Positions 10,258 to 23,224 of a stretch of 64,000 nucleotides of DNA are shown piece by piece. Positions within the stretch are counted from its first letter, which is position 1; every line of letters starts with the position of its first letter. Both the position numbers and the translations under genes were made by a program. The notes under the pieces are model-generated. The model was given only the letters and a program-made list of their open reading frames with translations. It made no database searches and was not told the origin of the DNA. The stretch comes from Hepsetus odoe (Eukaryota; Chordata; Actinopteri; Characiformes; Hepsetidae), in the NCBI GenBank assembly GCA_017165825.1, contig CM029380.1, positions 6,360,352 through 6,424,351 of the forward strand, given 5' to 3'.

Positions 10258-13200
10258 GTCTTGGATTCTGTCCATCCTCTCACATTCCATTTGTGACCAA
10301 ATTATTCAATGTAATGACCTGAACACAGAGCTAAGAAATCAAGGTCTTTTTATCAGAATAATTGAGTTTAAAGCACTGCTTATTGATGGCAGGTAACAAT
10401 GTGGTTTGGGCCCTAATATATTTCTCTAAAATGATGGACGAAAGACAGCCTGGTCTCGGTGATTAAAAGTAGCTGGGTAGCTACTGCCGCCCAGATGTAA
10501 ATCTAAACAGGGTGAAATGGCCCCATCTTGTAACAGGCTGCCCATGGAGATCGAATCTCAAACTGATACCAATTTTAAAAAGAAGCACTTCTATCAGTAT
10601 TATTTTATATTGTTTTGTTAACTTCTTTGAACTTTATAGTTTACTTTTACTTTTCTTTAATGATTCTATGACTTTCTTATTAAATATACATTACATTTAC
10701 ATTTACAGCATTTAGCGAAGGCTATTATCCAGTGCAGCGTTCATGATGGCTTCATATCCATCTGTTCTTCATTCTTGTAACCAAGGTAACCAAGGTCAAA
10801 ATCTGCAACAGTCCATTAACTATTTGTCAGCTAAGTAAGATACTTATAAGACCTGTCACTGATCATGACATAAGAAGTCAAAATCTACACCAACTTGCAC
10901 AAAAATGAAGTCCCATTTTTTTTTGTATGCACATTGAATGACCTTGGTGTATGAAAATGTGCTACAAAAAACATAACTGCTGAAATCCTATAATAACTAT
11001 ATTACTTGTGTATTTTCAAGCACAAGGAGTTTAGACTCTAGATCAGAACAATTACTCTGCCATCAAATACTGTTGCTGTCAAAGTTATATTTTTCAAAAC
11101 TTCATAGAAGAAATAAATAAAAATGAATTTATGCTCATATAATGAGACTTTATTCACAGTAAAGTGTCTTAAAAACATACACTTAAAAAAAAATGGAATA
11201 AATGAATCTAATAAATGAAAATCAGACAACAGTTTTGTGATGTGTTTGTCAGTAGTGAATATACAAACAAGTCCCTGTGCACCGGAGTGATGCTTTCCAT
11301 CCTGCTGCACGTGCCCAGCCATCAAAGCCCACTCGGTCATGAAGCATTCTGCAGGCTCTATCTATGAAAACACTCAGGGTCTTGATAAGAGCCAGGTTGC
11401 TTATTGGTCTATCGCTGGTGCCCACATTGTTCAGGTGCAAGCGCCATTTACACAGCTGTGTGTGCAGAAGAACAGCCAGGTCTACAAGGTCTGCAGAACA
11501 GCTCAGAATCCTCAGGTTCGATCTGATTCGAAACCCATGTCAATGTTAGTGAGCTCACGTGAGGCCCAAAACATCAATATTGTCATAATGACTGTTTCCA
11601 AGAGTTTAGTGAACCCTTGGCAGATATAGAAAGTTAACAAAGAAAGAGTCTGACAATGAATATTTCTTTGATTTAAACATATTATAATAATATTTACACT
11701 CTGCAAAAAAAGAGAAATCTTTGCAAATTTTAAAATGAAAAGAAAATACATTAAAACTTGGATGTAAAAGCAATAAAAGTACAAAAAAAATAAAATAAAA
11801 ACTTCCAAAGGATTCAGCAAAAATGTATTACTAAAATGTATTAAAATATCTCCATACTGATCTGATCTGTCAAAAATATAGAAATATTATATAGGTCAAA
11901 CAACAATGAGGCTTTATTGACTTTAAATGAGACTTTTAAGCAATATTTTATTTAATTCTGGCTTTCTTCACTGGCTGACATTTTTTGTTTCATTTGAACA
12001 GTCTGTCTACTTTTTCCAGTTTTTCTAAGTTCCTGTTTTTTTTTTTTTTAAGTTTATTTTTATATATGAAAACATCTTTTTTTATTTTGGTGTGCCCCAT
12101 TTTCTCATGTATGTGCTTTTTTTTTCCTAAGGCAACCATCAAATTAATAGAAATGGACTCCAAAGGCCACTTTTCTCTGCATGCGTGTTTTATTTTTATC
12201 TTGGTTTGGTTTTTTAAATGTAAACCAAATGCTTGCCTAACATCCTCTGTAAGGACCGAGTCTGGTTTGCCTTTAACAAAGTCCAGCTTTGCAAGACTAC
12301 ACCTGGTCATACAGTGTTTATGATGAGCCTGTTTCATAACAGCCTGTGATGAAACCCACGGGGCTGAGCACTTTCAGCATTGTCACGTTTGAGATCCGTT
12401 GCCCACCCTTTGTAGCAGCTGAACCAACACTGGCACAGAGCCGCTGCAACTATTGCTGCCCTTGAAACGTGTGTTGAGCGACCAGGGTCAAAAGGCACTT
12501 TGAGCGCTACTTGGAATTAGACTGCACCTCCAAATAATGAACTAATTAATAAAACCTATTGCACCTATTTTGAGAGAATAGCACAGCATTGTTTTCCACA
12601 GTTCAAAGAAAGAGAACATGTCCATATGTATAAGCCTCAGTATACTAAAGATGAAAAAAAACTGTATTATTTCTTACTGTTCTTAAATATGACCCATGAG
12701 TGCCATTGAATTTCTCTTCTAGTGGTTTTTCTCCAAAACGAACAATTTCTTTACCAAAGCATATTTAGGGAATTGTGGGGTAAGTCACAAAGTGGTGGTG
12801 AGTTCTTTTTTTATTCTCATTGAGAAGAATTTCAGAAATGTAGGGTTAGATGTCATTAACCACTAGATGTCAGCATTAACTGCATTGTAAAAGCACAGCT
12901 TGGAGTCTTTTGCCAAAAGGCAGGTGATCTGTCCACCAGCCCAATCAGAAGCAAACCTTGAAGCAACCTTTAAGCAGACCAGCAGTGCAGCATTGAATGT
13001 TCTCAGTTTTACTAAGTACTGTCCCAAAGCAAGTTGCACCTGCAGTGACAATGTCTGATGGTGAGGGGAACATGTTCCCCATGTCCAGTTCAATATTAAC
13101 CTGTTCTTTATCTTGTTCTTTCGAATGCTCCTTGACCTGTGCAGTTCAATGAGTCATCCTTGAGCACCTCCAGTGGTGTCAAAGTCGAGGCTAATTTCTA

Positions 13201-13685
13201 TGCACGTCTATAAAATTTCAAATGTGTAGAGGCCATGTAACTTCAGGAATGACTCTAATTTGACTGTTTGTTAATGATGAACATCTGTGGAGCAGAAAAA
13301 GATCAAAGGTTTAGATGGGCAGGCCAGCAGGACAATGGGGACCAATGTGTGCCGCTTTAATGATGCTGCGGTGGACCTGACTGGGATTTCTCTAAAGGGC
13401 TCAAAAATGCAAGATAGATGAAGCTGTATGAACATACCTCCATCTATACCGAGCAGCAGGGACATTCATGGGCTGGACAACTGTGGTCACTTCAGATTCC
13501 ATTCTGACAGCAAGGGCCCTTTGGAGCGCTCTCGAGTGCTACTTCACCATAGACCTACAGCAATGTGGGGTTGGCCAAAGGGTTTTCTTTTGCTTTCTTT
13601 TCTCCCTTTTTAAAGGCAAGCGGTTCACGGCAGTTATTCTAGACAAATTATCGACACTGAGAAATCCTTCAACTCAGATGTCCTT
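10258..13685. other. Gene-free AT-rich stretch
   Basis: A short SINE tail lies at 10690-10735 (acatttacatttacagcatt), with its tail at the low-coordinate end, so on the minus strand. The rest is AT-rich with runs of T and A (for example 12037-12050). No exon or RNA gene was recognised. Confidence 0.45.
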
Positions 13686-13689
13686 TAAG

Positions 13690-14345
13690 GGGGAGCCTTT
13701 AACCCTTTGCGTGCCTCCGAGGACTGCCACCACTTCACCCCTCCCCGGCACTGTGCAGTTACAATGCATTGTAAGAGTTATAAGTGATTTAAGAGTACTT
13801 TTATGTTGCCCAGACAAATGCAATGCAACAACAGAAGCGAATCCTCGTTAATATGTCGCTGATCAAGTCGGAAATGCATCATGCATTGTTTGACCCGTAA
13901 TCATCTCTCTCGCTATGTCTAGGCCATCTTTTCTCTCTGTTTCTCATTTTTCTAACCCCTTTACCCTTGTCGGCCCTCCTACCAAACTTCTCTCTCTCTT
14001 GCTCTTTCTCTCTCTCTCTGTGAATGGGGCTTGGGAGGTGGGCTGAGTGATTGCGGGGAGTTGTTGTCGGCTGGCTGAAGCTTGCTTTTCAGCCACTGTC
14101 TCTGTGCTTCTAGCCAGCTGTGCAAGCCCAGTGTTAGGGGATTTGGGATAATTTTTCCCCACTGTGGCTGGGCCTCCCTCCTGGTGGCTGAACACTAACT
14201 CCCAGACTAGAGGAGAATATGGCCCCCTGCCTCCCTCCAATAGCCCTCCAGAAGACTGCTGGGGGCCGACATGCTGCATGGTGGTCTTGTCCAACAGACC
14301 CTCCACTGCTTTCCCAGGTAATACCTCAAAAGGCCTTTAAATTGA
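13690..14345. promoter_or_regulatory. Candidate conserved non-coding element
   Basis: Complex sequence, GC-richer than its surroundings, with no frame consistent with splicing. It contains the paired octamer-like words aaatgcatcatgcattg near 13872, homeodomain-like gttaatatg and cgtaatcatc, and (TC)n around 13990-14020. Regulatory function is inferred only from composition and its place in the fgf3 flank. Confidence 0.25.
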
Positions 14346-15144
14346 GGTCAGACCCTTCTTTCTCCAATGGATATAATACTTATGCTCCACAGGGGAAACA
14401 CAATTGGTTGTTATATTTCCCTCTACATTACAATAAAGTATAACTAATCCGACATTCTAAAACAAGGCCTTTGAACAAATGCTAAGAGGTGACTACAGGT
14501 GCTGAGATTCATTGATCATATTTTGGTGAGAACATACTTAGAACAGACTTAGAAGAGCGATGGATATGATGACAGCATGACATCTATGAATGAAGATACA
14601 GCAATTTAAAGTAACTAACATTCTGTTCCATTTCTATGGGCATCTATTGACAGACACATGGAAACATTCCCTATTTACTGCCTTGAGTCAATATTTTTAC
14701 AGAGAGGGGTAAATCCGGATTTCCCCGTTACTCCAACAAAAGACTGCTCTCTTCATCCCAATGTCCTCTTTGCCTTTTTTGCCCCCGGAAAATCCCAAAT
14801 CAGATGACAAAAGCCTGCTGTAAACAAAGAGATTATCACACACCTAAATCCTGAGTGGGTCTCTGGAGAGCTAGTGTCCTTCATAAAGTATAGGTGACAT
14901 TTAAGAATAAACGCAGAAAGACCCATGATGTTGATCTACTGGCCACAGGCTGGCCACATTGATGTTGGTCTGCTTGGCTTACACCAATTGTGTTGCTCCA
15001 TATCAGTTACTTATGGGAAAATGATCTCATGGTTTGAAAAGATAAAGAGGAACCAAATCTATTAAAGTTACAGAGATTGAGGGGATGTGTATATTGGTTA
15101 TTTTTATACATCAATTTTTATACATTTGGACTTCTGCTCAAATG
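14346..15144. other. Non-coding stretch, nothing recognised
   Basis: Complex sequence without exon signals or a clear repeat. Confidence 0.4.
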
Positions 15145-15350
15145 ATCTATGTAGTGGTTAGCACTGATTTCTCAGAGAGTAGGATCTGGGTTCTATTGCT
15201 ACCCTGGGAGTGTGAGTGTGTGGAGTGTGCACGTTCCCCCTTGTCTGCAAAGGTTTCTTTGGTTGTACAGCTTCATATGCAGCCCAAAGACATGCATTTA
15301 TTTGGCCTTTAGGTGTGATTCTGAATGTGTTTGCCTAGGAAGCACTAGCC
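15145..15350 (+). repeat. tRNA-derived SINE (family B), diverged
   Basis: It opens with atgtagtggttagcactgat, followed by gatctgggttctattgc (B-box-like), tgtggagtgtgcacgttccc, and agcccaaagacatgcattta. This matches the head and body of the SINE family at 9977-10257. Confidence 0.7.
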
Positions 15351-15394
15351 AGGATGTTTATCATCTTTTGCCCTATGTGTGCTGAGATTTACAT

Positions 15395-15650
15395 TTGAAA
15401 GTGAAAGTGACAACCCTTGTCATTGCGAGGTCACAGCACAGCAGACAGTGAACCACAACGAAATTGGACCTGCATTTAACCCATGCACACTCAAACACCG
15501 TGTAGCAGTGGGCAGCTATTGAAAGCGCCCGGGGAGCAGTGACGGGGACGGCACCTTGCTCAAGGGTACCTCAGGGCAACCTACTGGGAAGGGGTTCGAA
15601 CCCCTGATCATGCAGCTAACGCCCTAACCACTAGGCCACCGCTGCCCACA
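15395..15650 (-). repeat. tRNA-derived SINE (family A), well preserved
   Basis: On the minus strand the head reads gtggcctagtggttagggcg (A-box region) and then caggggttcgaacccct (B box), followed by the body ttgccctgaggtacccttga and a tail ending tgtcactttcacttt. It is the best-preserved family A copy here. Other copies are at 7938-8140, 50098-50262 and 51795-52018. Confidence 0.85.
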
Positions 15651-15705
15651 TTTACATTTACAGCATTTAGCAGACGGTCTTATCCAGAGCGACTTACAAC
15701 AGTGC
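15651..15705 (-). repeat. SINE tail fragment (family C)
   Basis: acatttacatttacagcatt, then tagcagacggtcttatccag and agcgacttaca. This is the tail of the family whose full copies are at 33253-33472 (minus) and 36993-37185 (plus). It abuts the family A SINE directly, suggesting nested or adjacent insertion. Confidence 0.8.
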
Positions 15706-16479
15706 TTTGTTTCCTCATTTGATCATATTAGTAACCAGCTCAGATCAGCTACTGCTACTGATTAGCAATTACATTTACAATCGTAACAATGACCACCTAA
15801 CAACAGTTACAGTTGTAGCAATTGTAACAATTACAACCTAAGATTTAGCACCCTCTCAACCCTGGTTAGGATCAGGGAGCTCAGATGATGGATGTATCCC
15901 TACTGATTTGATGTACACCAGATCCCAAATGATGCACTTGCAAAGCTTGTACTTCATCAGCTCTTAATTCATCAAAACCCAGCATTTCAGACACAATGAC
16001 AGGCTTCAGTTTTCCCAAGAGTGAAAATGTATATTCTTATAGTCGTACTACCCCTGGTCTTGTTCTTCTGACAGGGCCTTCTGCATTCTACTGCCTGCAT
16101 GTTCTGGGCCTTCCTGGTTGCATGCTAGCAGCACTTTCTATATTGCCATGAATCTCAGAAGTAGTGATTGACCCAAGACTGGAACTGGTCAGACCTCTGT
16201 AGCAGTTCTAGCATTTTGTGCCATATATTTTGCAGCCAATGAGATACTAATGTTTCATTTGCTCCCTCACTGGCTATTGTAATGACAGACGAATTCCAGC
16301 ACTGGGGGCATCGACTCAATTTATACAGCATTTATATTTAGAGGCAGCTCTTCAGGGGAAAGAACTCCAGGAGCCTCAATATAACAAGACTTGGTTTAAC
16401 AATTCAGGCACATTTTTTGGATAATGTTAGTAGCCACACACAAACTAAGTGGAAAGTATTTGTGAAGTGATTTACGATA
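15706..16479. other. Non-coding stretch, nothing recognised
   Basis: No exon or repeat recognised. Confidence 0.4.
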
Positions 16480-17850
16480 ACACCTCCTTCCCAGTCCACC
16501 TTCTGTCCTCGCCATCCAACAGCTTATTTATCTGTGACTGACAACGCAGCATGGGTCACTGCCATGAGGCAAGTTGTGCTGATGGATTGGATTGTGTGCA
16601 ACAGATATGTTTATCTTCCCACTTTCAAAGCAATGGCCTGACCAGCTAACACGGATAGTGGTGCTGGACCTGACAGGTCACGACCTTGACAAGGTCCATC
16701 AGGAGAGCCAAAAAAAAGCAGATCACAGGACCTATTCCCTGGCCAATACCCCCCCCTTCAATAGAACTCACTGCCCAACAAAGATGACACAATTGGGAAA
16801 CAAGAATGCAGAGGGTCAAAAAGAAGTGTGGTGTTTGGGGGAGGGAGGCTTGATTTGATCCACAGCTAGTCAATGGCTATTTAACCGGGAGCATGCTTTG
16901 AGGAGTATATGGACTGTGACTTTCAGGGCCTGTTTGCACAAAAGTGATGCGCCTTTGAAAGGGCCCATGAATTGACAGCTTTTTCTCGCTCCGTGTGGTG
17001 CGGCCTGGGGCCCCCAAGACACTCATATCGCTGGGCCGTGACGGCAAGGAGAAGAGCTGCACTTTGAAAACACACTGGGTTCCATCGCTAGGTAGCTTTT
17101 GTTAACACAACCTGCCCCCCCATCCAACTCACGGGCCACTGTTTCTGCTCGCCAACGAGAAGACAATGCAAAGGGCAGCCATTGGATTTGTTGCTCCCGA
17201 ATCGAATAGCGAACGGCTGCCCATGCAGAACTAATCTGTGAAGAGGTCTTTTCCTGTGTGATAACTGCCCCCCTACCCCGCCTCTAGCCCTGCCGCAACC
17301 TTCACCGAACCACCAACCTAATCTTAGATGGGAAATCACACACACACGCAGACACGCACAAAAAAACCCCTCCTCTCCAACCAGCTTTAAACAATTTTTT
17401 TTTTTCTCTCTGGAGTTGTAAGGCTCCCATTCGGAGTTGCTCCTGCTTATTTGATGTGGCAGCAATTAGTGAGAGACTTTTGTGCTCTGCGAAGACGGGG
17501 CGGCCCACTTCAATGATCACATTTATGCCCTGAATGGGGATACAAAGAAGCCAAGGAGACAGATAACATGGGCACATCAAACGGCCATGCTGGTTGCGCT
17601 TGTTACTGTTATGGCTCCTTCTCCTCTTTTATGGTGAGCAGAAGGGGAGTGTTACTTTTCCCATGAGAAAGCTTTCCCGGGGGGTCGAGTGACATCACTG
17701 GGTGCCCCCTTTGTGCCCATCCTCTCCTCAGACGCAAGGTCCATCTCCCGTTTATGTGGGCACCTACCCTTTGATTCCTCTCTGCTCTAATGGCCCCTTT
17801 GAGCGATAATAACAATTAGGGCGTCCTGTTTGAAGCCTTGTACACTCAGT
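16480..17850. promoter_or_regulatory. Candidate regulatory island with TCF/LEF-like words
   Basis: A long complex, GC-richer island in the gene desert upstream of fgf3. CTTTGAA occurs at 16953-16959 and 17062-17068 and CTTTGAT at 17769-17775, all matching the TCF/LEF core read on the minus strand. A CTTTGAG near-match lies at 17797-17803, followed by the homeodomain-like ataacaattagg near 17807. No splice-consistent frame was found. Enhancer function is inference. Confidence 0.3.
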
Positions 17851-18589
17851 CAGGTCTAAGAAGGGTGTTTATTCTTAATGACAGCGCTTTTTAATAACAA
17901 GAGACAGGAGTCGCCCACCTCTGCCACAATCTTCCTCACACAAACACACACACACACGCATTTTAGTGAATTTCTCTCTGTCTTTCTTTCTGTCTCTCTC
18001 TCTCTGTCTCTCTCTCTTTCCCTCTTGCAACAAATAATACACACAGATCAAAGCATCCAGCCTAACGTTATTCTCAGAAGCAAAATTGAACTGGGTCTAT
18101 TACAGCCAGAGATTTTGGAAGACTATCAATCATTATTTTTTACCTTTATTAACAAACACACACTTTATTAACATTTGTCCGTTAAACTGAGAATGACTGA
18201 TTACGCATGACAAGCATGTGAAATGCTGTGCCATCAGTCCCGTAACTGTAAAATTGTGCTGGAAATCGTTCCTCTCTTACCACCCATGTGCTGCGCCTCT
18301 GCATTCTTTGCCTGTTCTAATGGGCATACTTTACCGGTAACTCATGTCACTGCGTCTACTCTCCCTGCCTTTCATACTCCCATAAAATATCTGATGCCTG
18401 TGGACAATTAGGGACGTGCTGTTGTTCTGCTTACAAGAAAAGGGGGATTAATGACCGAAGTATTTCTCTCACAGTGCCCAATCCTTTACCAGAAATTCAC
18501 GCCCAGGTTTTTGCAAATCAAAAAACACAGCCTGCGCCCCTCAATGGAAACAAAAAAACAAAAAAAAACCCTCAAAAAATCGATGACAT
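17851..18589. other. Non-coding stretch with CA and TC tracts
   Basis: Contains (CA)n near 17940-17957 and a (TC)n tract around 17976-18016. The rest is unremarkable. Confidence 0.5.
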
Positions 18590-18960
18590 TAGATTGCGAC
18601 CTTGTTAAACCCCGTTAAATCACACTGACTCCAATTAGGAGCCACGGAATGAAAGAGACAACTCAATTGGAGAGGGATCAAGTCAGGCCCCTTAATCACA
18701 TAATGAAAGATTCAAGAGGCTTTGGAGAACTCACAATACACAACAGTCATAGCCCCGGCTTTGTCTTAGCTGTTAAAAGTGTGTATTCCCTAACCACTCT
18801 ATGTTGTGCTAATTGCAAGGCTGACTTGTTTATTGTGTATGTACAATGCAATTGCCACTGGCTGAATTACTTAAGGGACGGCAGGCCTAACATGAAAATA
18901 ATACAGTTTGGCCACCATAAAACGCTTCTTGTGATTATGTAGGATCTGGCCTAAGCATAT
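18590..18960. promoter_or_regulatory. Candidate conserved non-coding element rich in homeodomain words
   Basis: Contains ccaattagg near 18632, cttaatcacataatg near 18692, gctaattgcaagg near 18810 and gaattactt near 18864, in complex non-repetitive sequence without a spliced frame. Such clustering fits a homeodomain-bound enhancer. No conservation data were available. Confidence 0.28.
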
Positions 18961-20179
18961 GTTTCTTTGCTTCAGAGGTTTGCGTTAGTAATATAATTAC
19001 TGGTTCAATTTGTGTTTTACAGTCTTTAAGGCTTGTTTGATTCCAGCCATTTATATAAAGCCACACTGGGTTTTTTTTTTTTTTTTTTTAAATATCTTGC
19101 TTACTTTCCTGTGATGTTTAAAGCAGAGTATATATATCTGGTTAAAACGATTTCATGTTAAATCTTCATGAGGTGTCACTCAACTGTAAAAACCAATTCC
19201 TTCTTTATTTGCTTCATTTTATAAGCCTGTGTCCCATGAAAGGCTGTATCTTGGCCTTGCGACTTTGTGTGGGATTTTCAAAAAGACCTAAATAAATGGT
19301 ACAAGGCCCAGCAAACCGCAAATAATTACAACTCTTTTCAAAAACCTGGTTATCTCCCTGCAAGAGGAACTTCCATACTTCCCCATGCTCTTCATGGAGG
19401 CAGCATGAGGAATTTGGAGCCATCCACACATCTGTGGGAAGCGATCTCTCAAACTCTCCAGCTGGTCAGGGAAAAGTCGTCCTAACCCATCAGTAAAAAG
19501 TGTCCAGGACCTCTCCAAGAGGTAATAAAGCTCTATTCCCTTTACCAGCTCTGTTGCTCAGTTATATTTCTTTAATCAGATCTGGTCTTTCTGCTTTGAT
19601 GGTGGACATCTGTGTTCACTGGCAACTCATCCTTCATTCGTGTGAACACACCTAAGCCCTGAAAAGACTTGCACATTTTAGCATTAAGTTAGCTACTAAC
19701 ACCCTGCCAGCACTGGCTGATGAAGAGAGTGATATGTGCCTGTCGAGCGAAGTGTGAGGTAAAAAAAATCTTAGAATTCTGACCATTTTTATTTGTGGTT
19801 GCAAAGCCACACAACTGATATAGGGCATATATATTTAGTGTAGAACCATATTTGACAGCGTCCCTGATTTGAAAAGAGTTTTGTGTGCTCATACACACAA
19901 ACAAGCTTTTGCAATTTCAGTTACTATATACAAATGTGAATGATTTTGTGTAACATGAATCAGATGTGATTTTTTTTAGCAGGGTGAGCACATACATTGA
20001 TTTTCTCCAATTTTCCAGTTTTCTGTTTCAAATTTTCCTCCCCTCCTCCCTTTTTTTTGAGGGTGCTTAGGCTGAGCCCAGGCCTTTAAGATACCAAACG
20101 GGTGAGAATCGGTCTCTACAGGGTTCCTCTCTTTCTGGCTTTAGGGCACACATTTGCTGTCTGTCACTGTAAGCCTTCT
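18961..20179. other. Non-coding stretch, nothing recognised
   Basis: Includes a T run near 19072-19090. No exon or RNA gene was recognised. Confidence 0.4.

Positions 20180-20250
<71 letters not shown>
20180..20250. repeat. (TC)n microsatellite
   Basis: Almost pure TC repeat of about 70 bp. Confidence 0.95.
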
Positions 20251-20848
20251 ATGATGGATGACAGGGGCAGGGAGAAATGGGCAGTATGCATGATAATGGC
20301 TGTGGGATTAACCCTGCTGTTACTCTGACAAATAGACTGAAAGCTGCTCTTAACCACCATGTGCAAGTTAAGCCTAATATGATGCACTGGCCAGCTATGA
20401 GCTCTTGGTCAGTTTCTGTTCAGTAGCTGAAGTGGTAAGTGTTTAATTTAATCTGGTGTCATTTCTAATTTTCTTTTAAATGTGATGTTGCATAAAATAT
20501 GAGCAAAAGCTAAATTGCTAGGAAAAGGTCCAAAATGGTTTATCGATATATTGTATGCCTAATATCCATCCATCCACCCATCCATATCTGAGTCGTTTAA
20601 ACTTAATCAGAGTTGCGAAATCTATTGTAGCTCATAGGGAGAAACACCCTAAACAGGTCTTTATATGTAATATTACACTCAGTATCGATGGATTAAAGGT
20701 TGGTGAACTTGTAAAGTGCAGCACCAGAACTGCAAAGCGCTTCCAAGCTGCTGCAGTGATAAGAAGTCCGGCATTTTTACAATTTTGTTACAAATGAGCA
20801 CATTACATGCTGTGTTTATCATCAGGCTTCATAAAATCCCAGAAGCGG

Positions 20849-20850
<2 letters not shown>

Positions 20851-20892
<42 letters not shown>
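20851..20892. repeat. (CA)n microsatellite
   Basis: Pure CA repeat. Between 20251 and 20850 there is no recognisable gene. Confidence 0.95.
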
Positions 20893-20894
<2 letters not shown>

Positions 20895-21439
20895 ACATAG
20901 GGACACAAAATATTCCAAGGGCCTGTGTGATGTTCTTGATGACAACAGGCGAGCTTACATTATGGATCTCAGAACATGACTGGGCCTCGAAAAGCCTCAT
21001 ATAATCAGGTCCATATGATCCACAAGCTAACCATCCACAGGTTTCCTGAAAGACCAACCTCATCCCACTGCTTCCATTTGACAGTTTTAAGGAATTTGCA
21101 TCTGTGAAATATAGCTCACTTTATTAGCATGATTCAAATATGAGTTCAAAATGGACCTTTGTTGTTATTGCATTCCACAAAAAAGTTCTTAAAAAATGCC
21201 ACAGTTCTACTTTCCAGAACCTTCACAGGTCACGACTGTTGTAGCTGCAGTTTGTGGAACATTTATCATTTTTGATTTTCCTGCATAAATACGTTCTACT
21301 AAAACAACATTCCTTTTTTTATTGTCCAAGACTTTAATCCAGTCCCCGCACCTTGTCAGTTTGAGAGTATTGTTGACCTACGTAGGAATCATTCAAGCAG
21401 AGCAAAAGCCATCTAACTTAATGAATGAAGCAGTGAAGG

Positions 21440-21735
21440 AAAAGGTGCAGAAGATTTCAGATGATCAGGCTGGTGATTGGTTTACTGCTGCAGAGCTGGA
21501 GGTGGCAGAATTAAAGATGCTGAGATTCTCATTGGGTTTGATGAGGATGGACATGATGGATTAGAAAATATCAGAAATGAGGGACAGCTCAGGCTAGAAG
21601 CTTTGGAGACAAAGTTAGAGAAGCAAGATCGCTTTGATTTGGACATGTGCAGAGGAGAGACAAGGATTATATTGGGAGTAGGAAATTGATGATGGAGCTG
21701 CGGTAGCAGCTGAAAAAAGGAGAAGAATATACTTT
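21440..21735 (+). mobile_element. 3' fragment of a non-LTR retrotransposon
   Basis: Contains gcagagctggaggtggcaga, then aaagatgctgagattctcat, agagaagcaagatcgctttg and ggacatgtgcagaggagaga. The same order occurs at 24195-24390, so both are 3' ends of one family. In translation the family has a 'LEVAELKMLRF' segment, seen here as AAELEVAELKMLRFSLG. 5'-truncated, as usual for LINE insertions, and frameshifted. Confidence 0.75.
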
Positions 21736-23224
21736 GACAGTGAATATCATCACAGCTAGGTCCACCTTCTTAGAAATTAAACATGGGTTTATATATTTAG
21801 CGGTTTTAAGACAAAACTTGCCTTTAGTTTAAACCCAGCATATGACTGTGCTCTGTTGCTTTTTTTTTTTTTTTTTGCAAGATTGTCTAGTTCTCGTGTG
21901 AAAACAGAATTAAACATTCCTTAAACATCCTCTGATTGCGCTCTTGAGCTAGAATTGGGAAAGGTTAAGGTTTTGATGGAAACAAACAGACATAATGGCA
22001 TGTCACATTTGCAGGCTTGCATATGTGTTTGTCCTGAAAGGAATTCAGATGGGTTATCTGATTCTTTTCTTTCTTTCTATCTGTCCTGATCTAAAGCTTG
22101 TAATGTGATGCTTAGTGATGCTTCCAGACAAGACAGAGGTCAGTGATGTTCCAACATGAGAGGAAACTCTACCAGCATGCATCTGAAGTGACAAGAGGGC
22201 TCAAACGAATTACCAACTATTGTACTCTCAAAGAGCCCAAAGAAAAAAGGGCTTAATGCAACCAGTCTGTGGACATGCACATCCATGTGTCAACTTCCTA
22301 AAACAATACCTAGCAATCTCTGACAAAGCCCCCCCCCATGTGTAACAAGTGGCCAAGTGCACTCAACATGAAATGACCCGCTTCACACCTATAGGGGTGA
22401 CCTGGTGGCTGTTTACATCTAAGTGTGCTGAGTACTAAACACACACATTTGCTATCAGGCCAGCTAATCAGTTGCTACATCCTTCCTTCTTTCACCCGTT
22501 CACTCGCTCCATTAACGCCCTCTGACTGAACCCGCAGAAGTGGGACTCCTGCCGGACATCTGTGTGCCAACAACTGTGGCCTTCTCTGCTCCAGTGTGAG
22601 TAAAATTGCAGTGTTTGGCCAAGAGGAAAGCTTTTTTTCCCTGTTGTTCTGAGACAGGGTCCAACTACCTCAAAGACATAAGTTGTCTATTATGGTCCCT
22701 TTCATGTTGGAAAATCAGGGTAAAATCAAGCAGAACTATGACCACCTGCCTATTCAAAACAAGCATTTGTGGCCCAGTATCTGCAAACGGTGGCATTTGT
22801 CATTGTGACAGCCCAGGGTATTAAAATTTGTCTCATATTTCAAATCATGTTACTATTCAAACTCCAAAATTGGACCTTTTTTTTTTAGAGAATTGCCATT
22901 TTAAGCCTTTTGTGAAAGTTACAAATTTTGTTTCCCCACAAAACCCTAGAGCAAATTAACTTTGTGAATTTTAAAAGTAAAAAGAAGTGTATGCCCTTTA
23001 TGTCATTTATAACGCACTTCAAATGAATGTATATTCAAAAACATTGTCATTCGCACAGTGAATGAATGAAAAAATGAATGAATGAATTTTATTTTTACAT
23101 CCCTCAACAAATAAAGAAAAATTGTGCTTGAAAAATTCTAGAAAATGTTTTCCTCTTTAAGGAGAGAACCTGTTTTCTTTCACTTTCACCAAATGAATAA
23201 AACATGTTATTTGACAGGAAGTGT
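21736..23224. other. Non-coding stretch, nothing recognised
   Basis: Includes a T run at about 21861-21877 and a C run at 22329-22336. GC-moderate complex sequence at 22100-22560 could be regulatory, but I see no specific signal. Confidence 0.4.

Noticed and set aside
15620..15650. Possible tRNA gene from A- and B-box-like words
   Set aside because: The boxes belong to the head of a tRNA-derived SINE with the SINE body attached, and the same head recurs elsewhere in the window.
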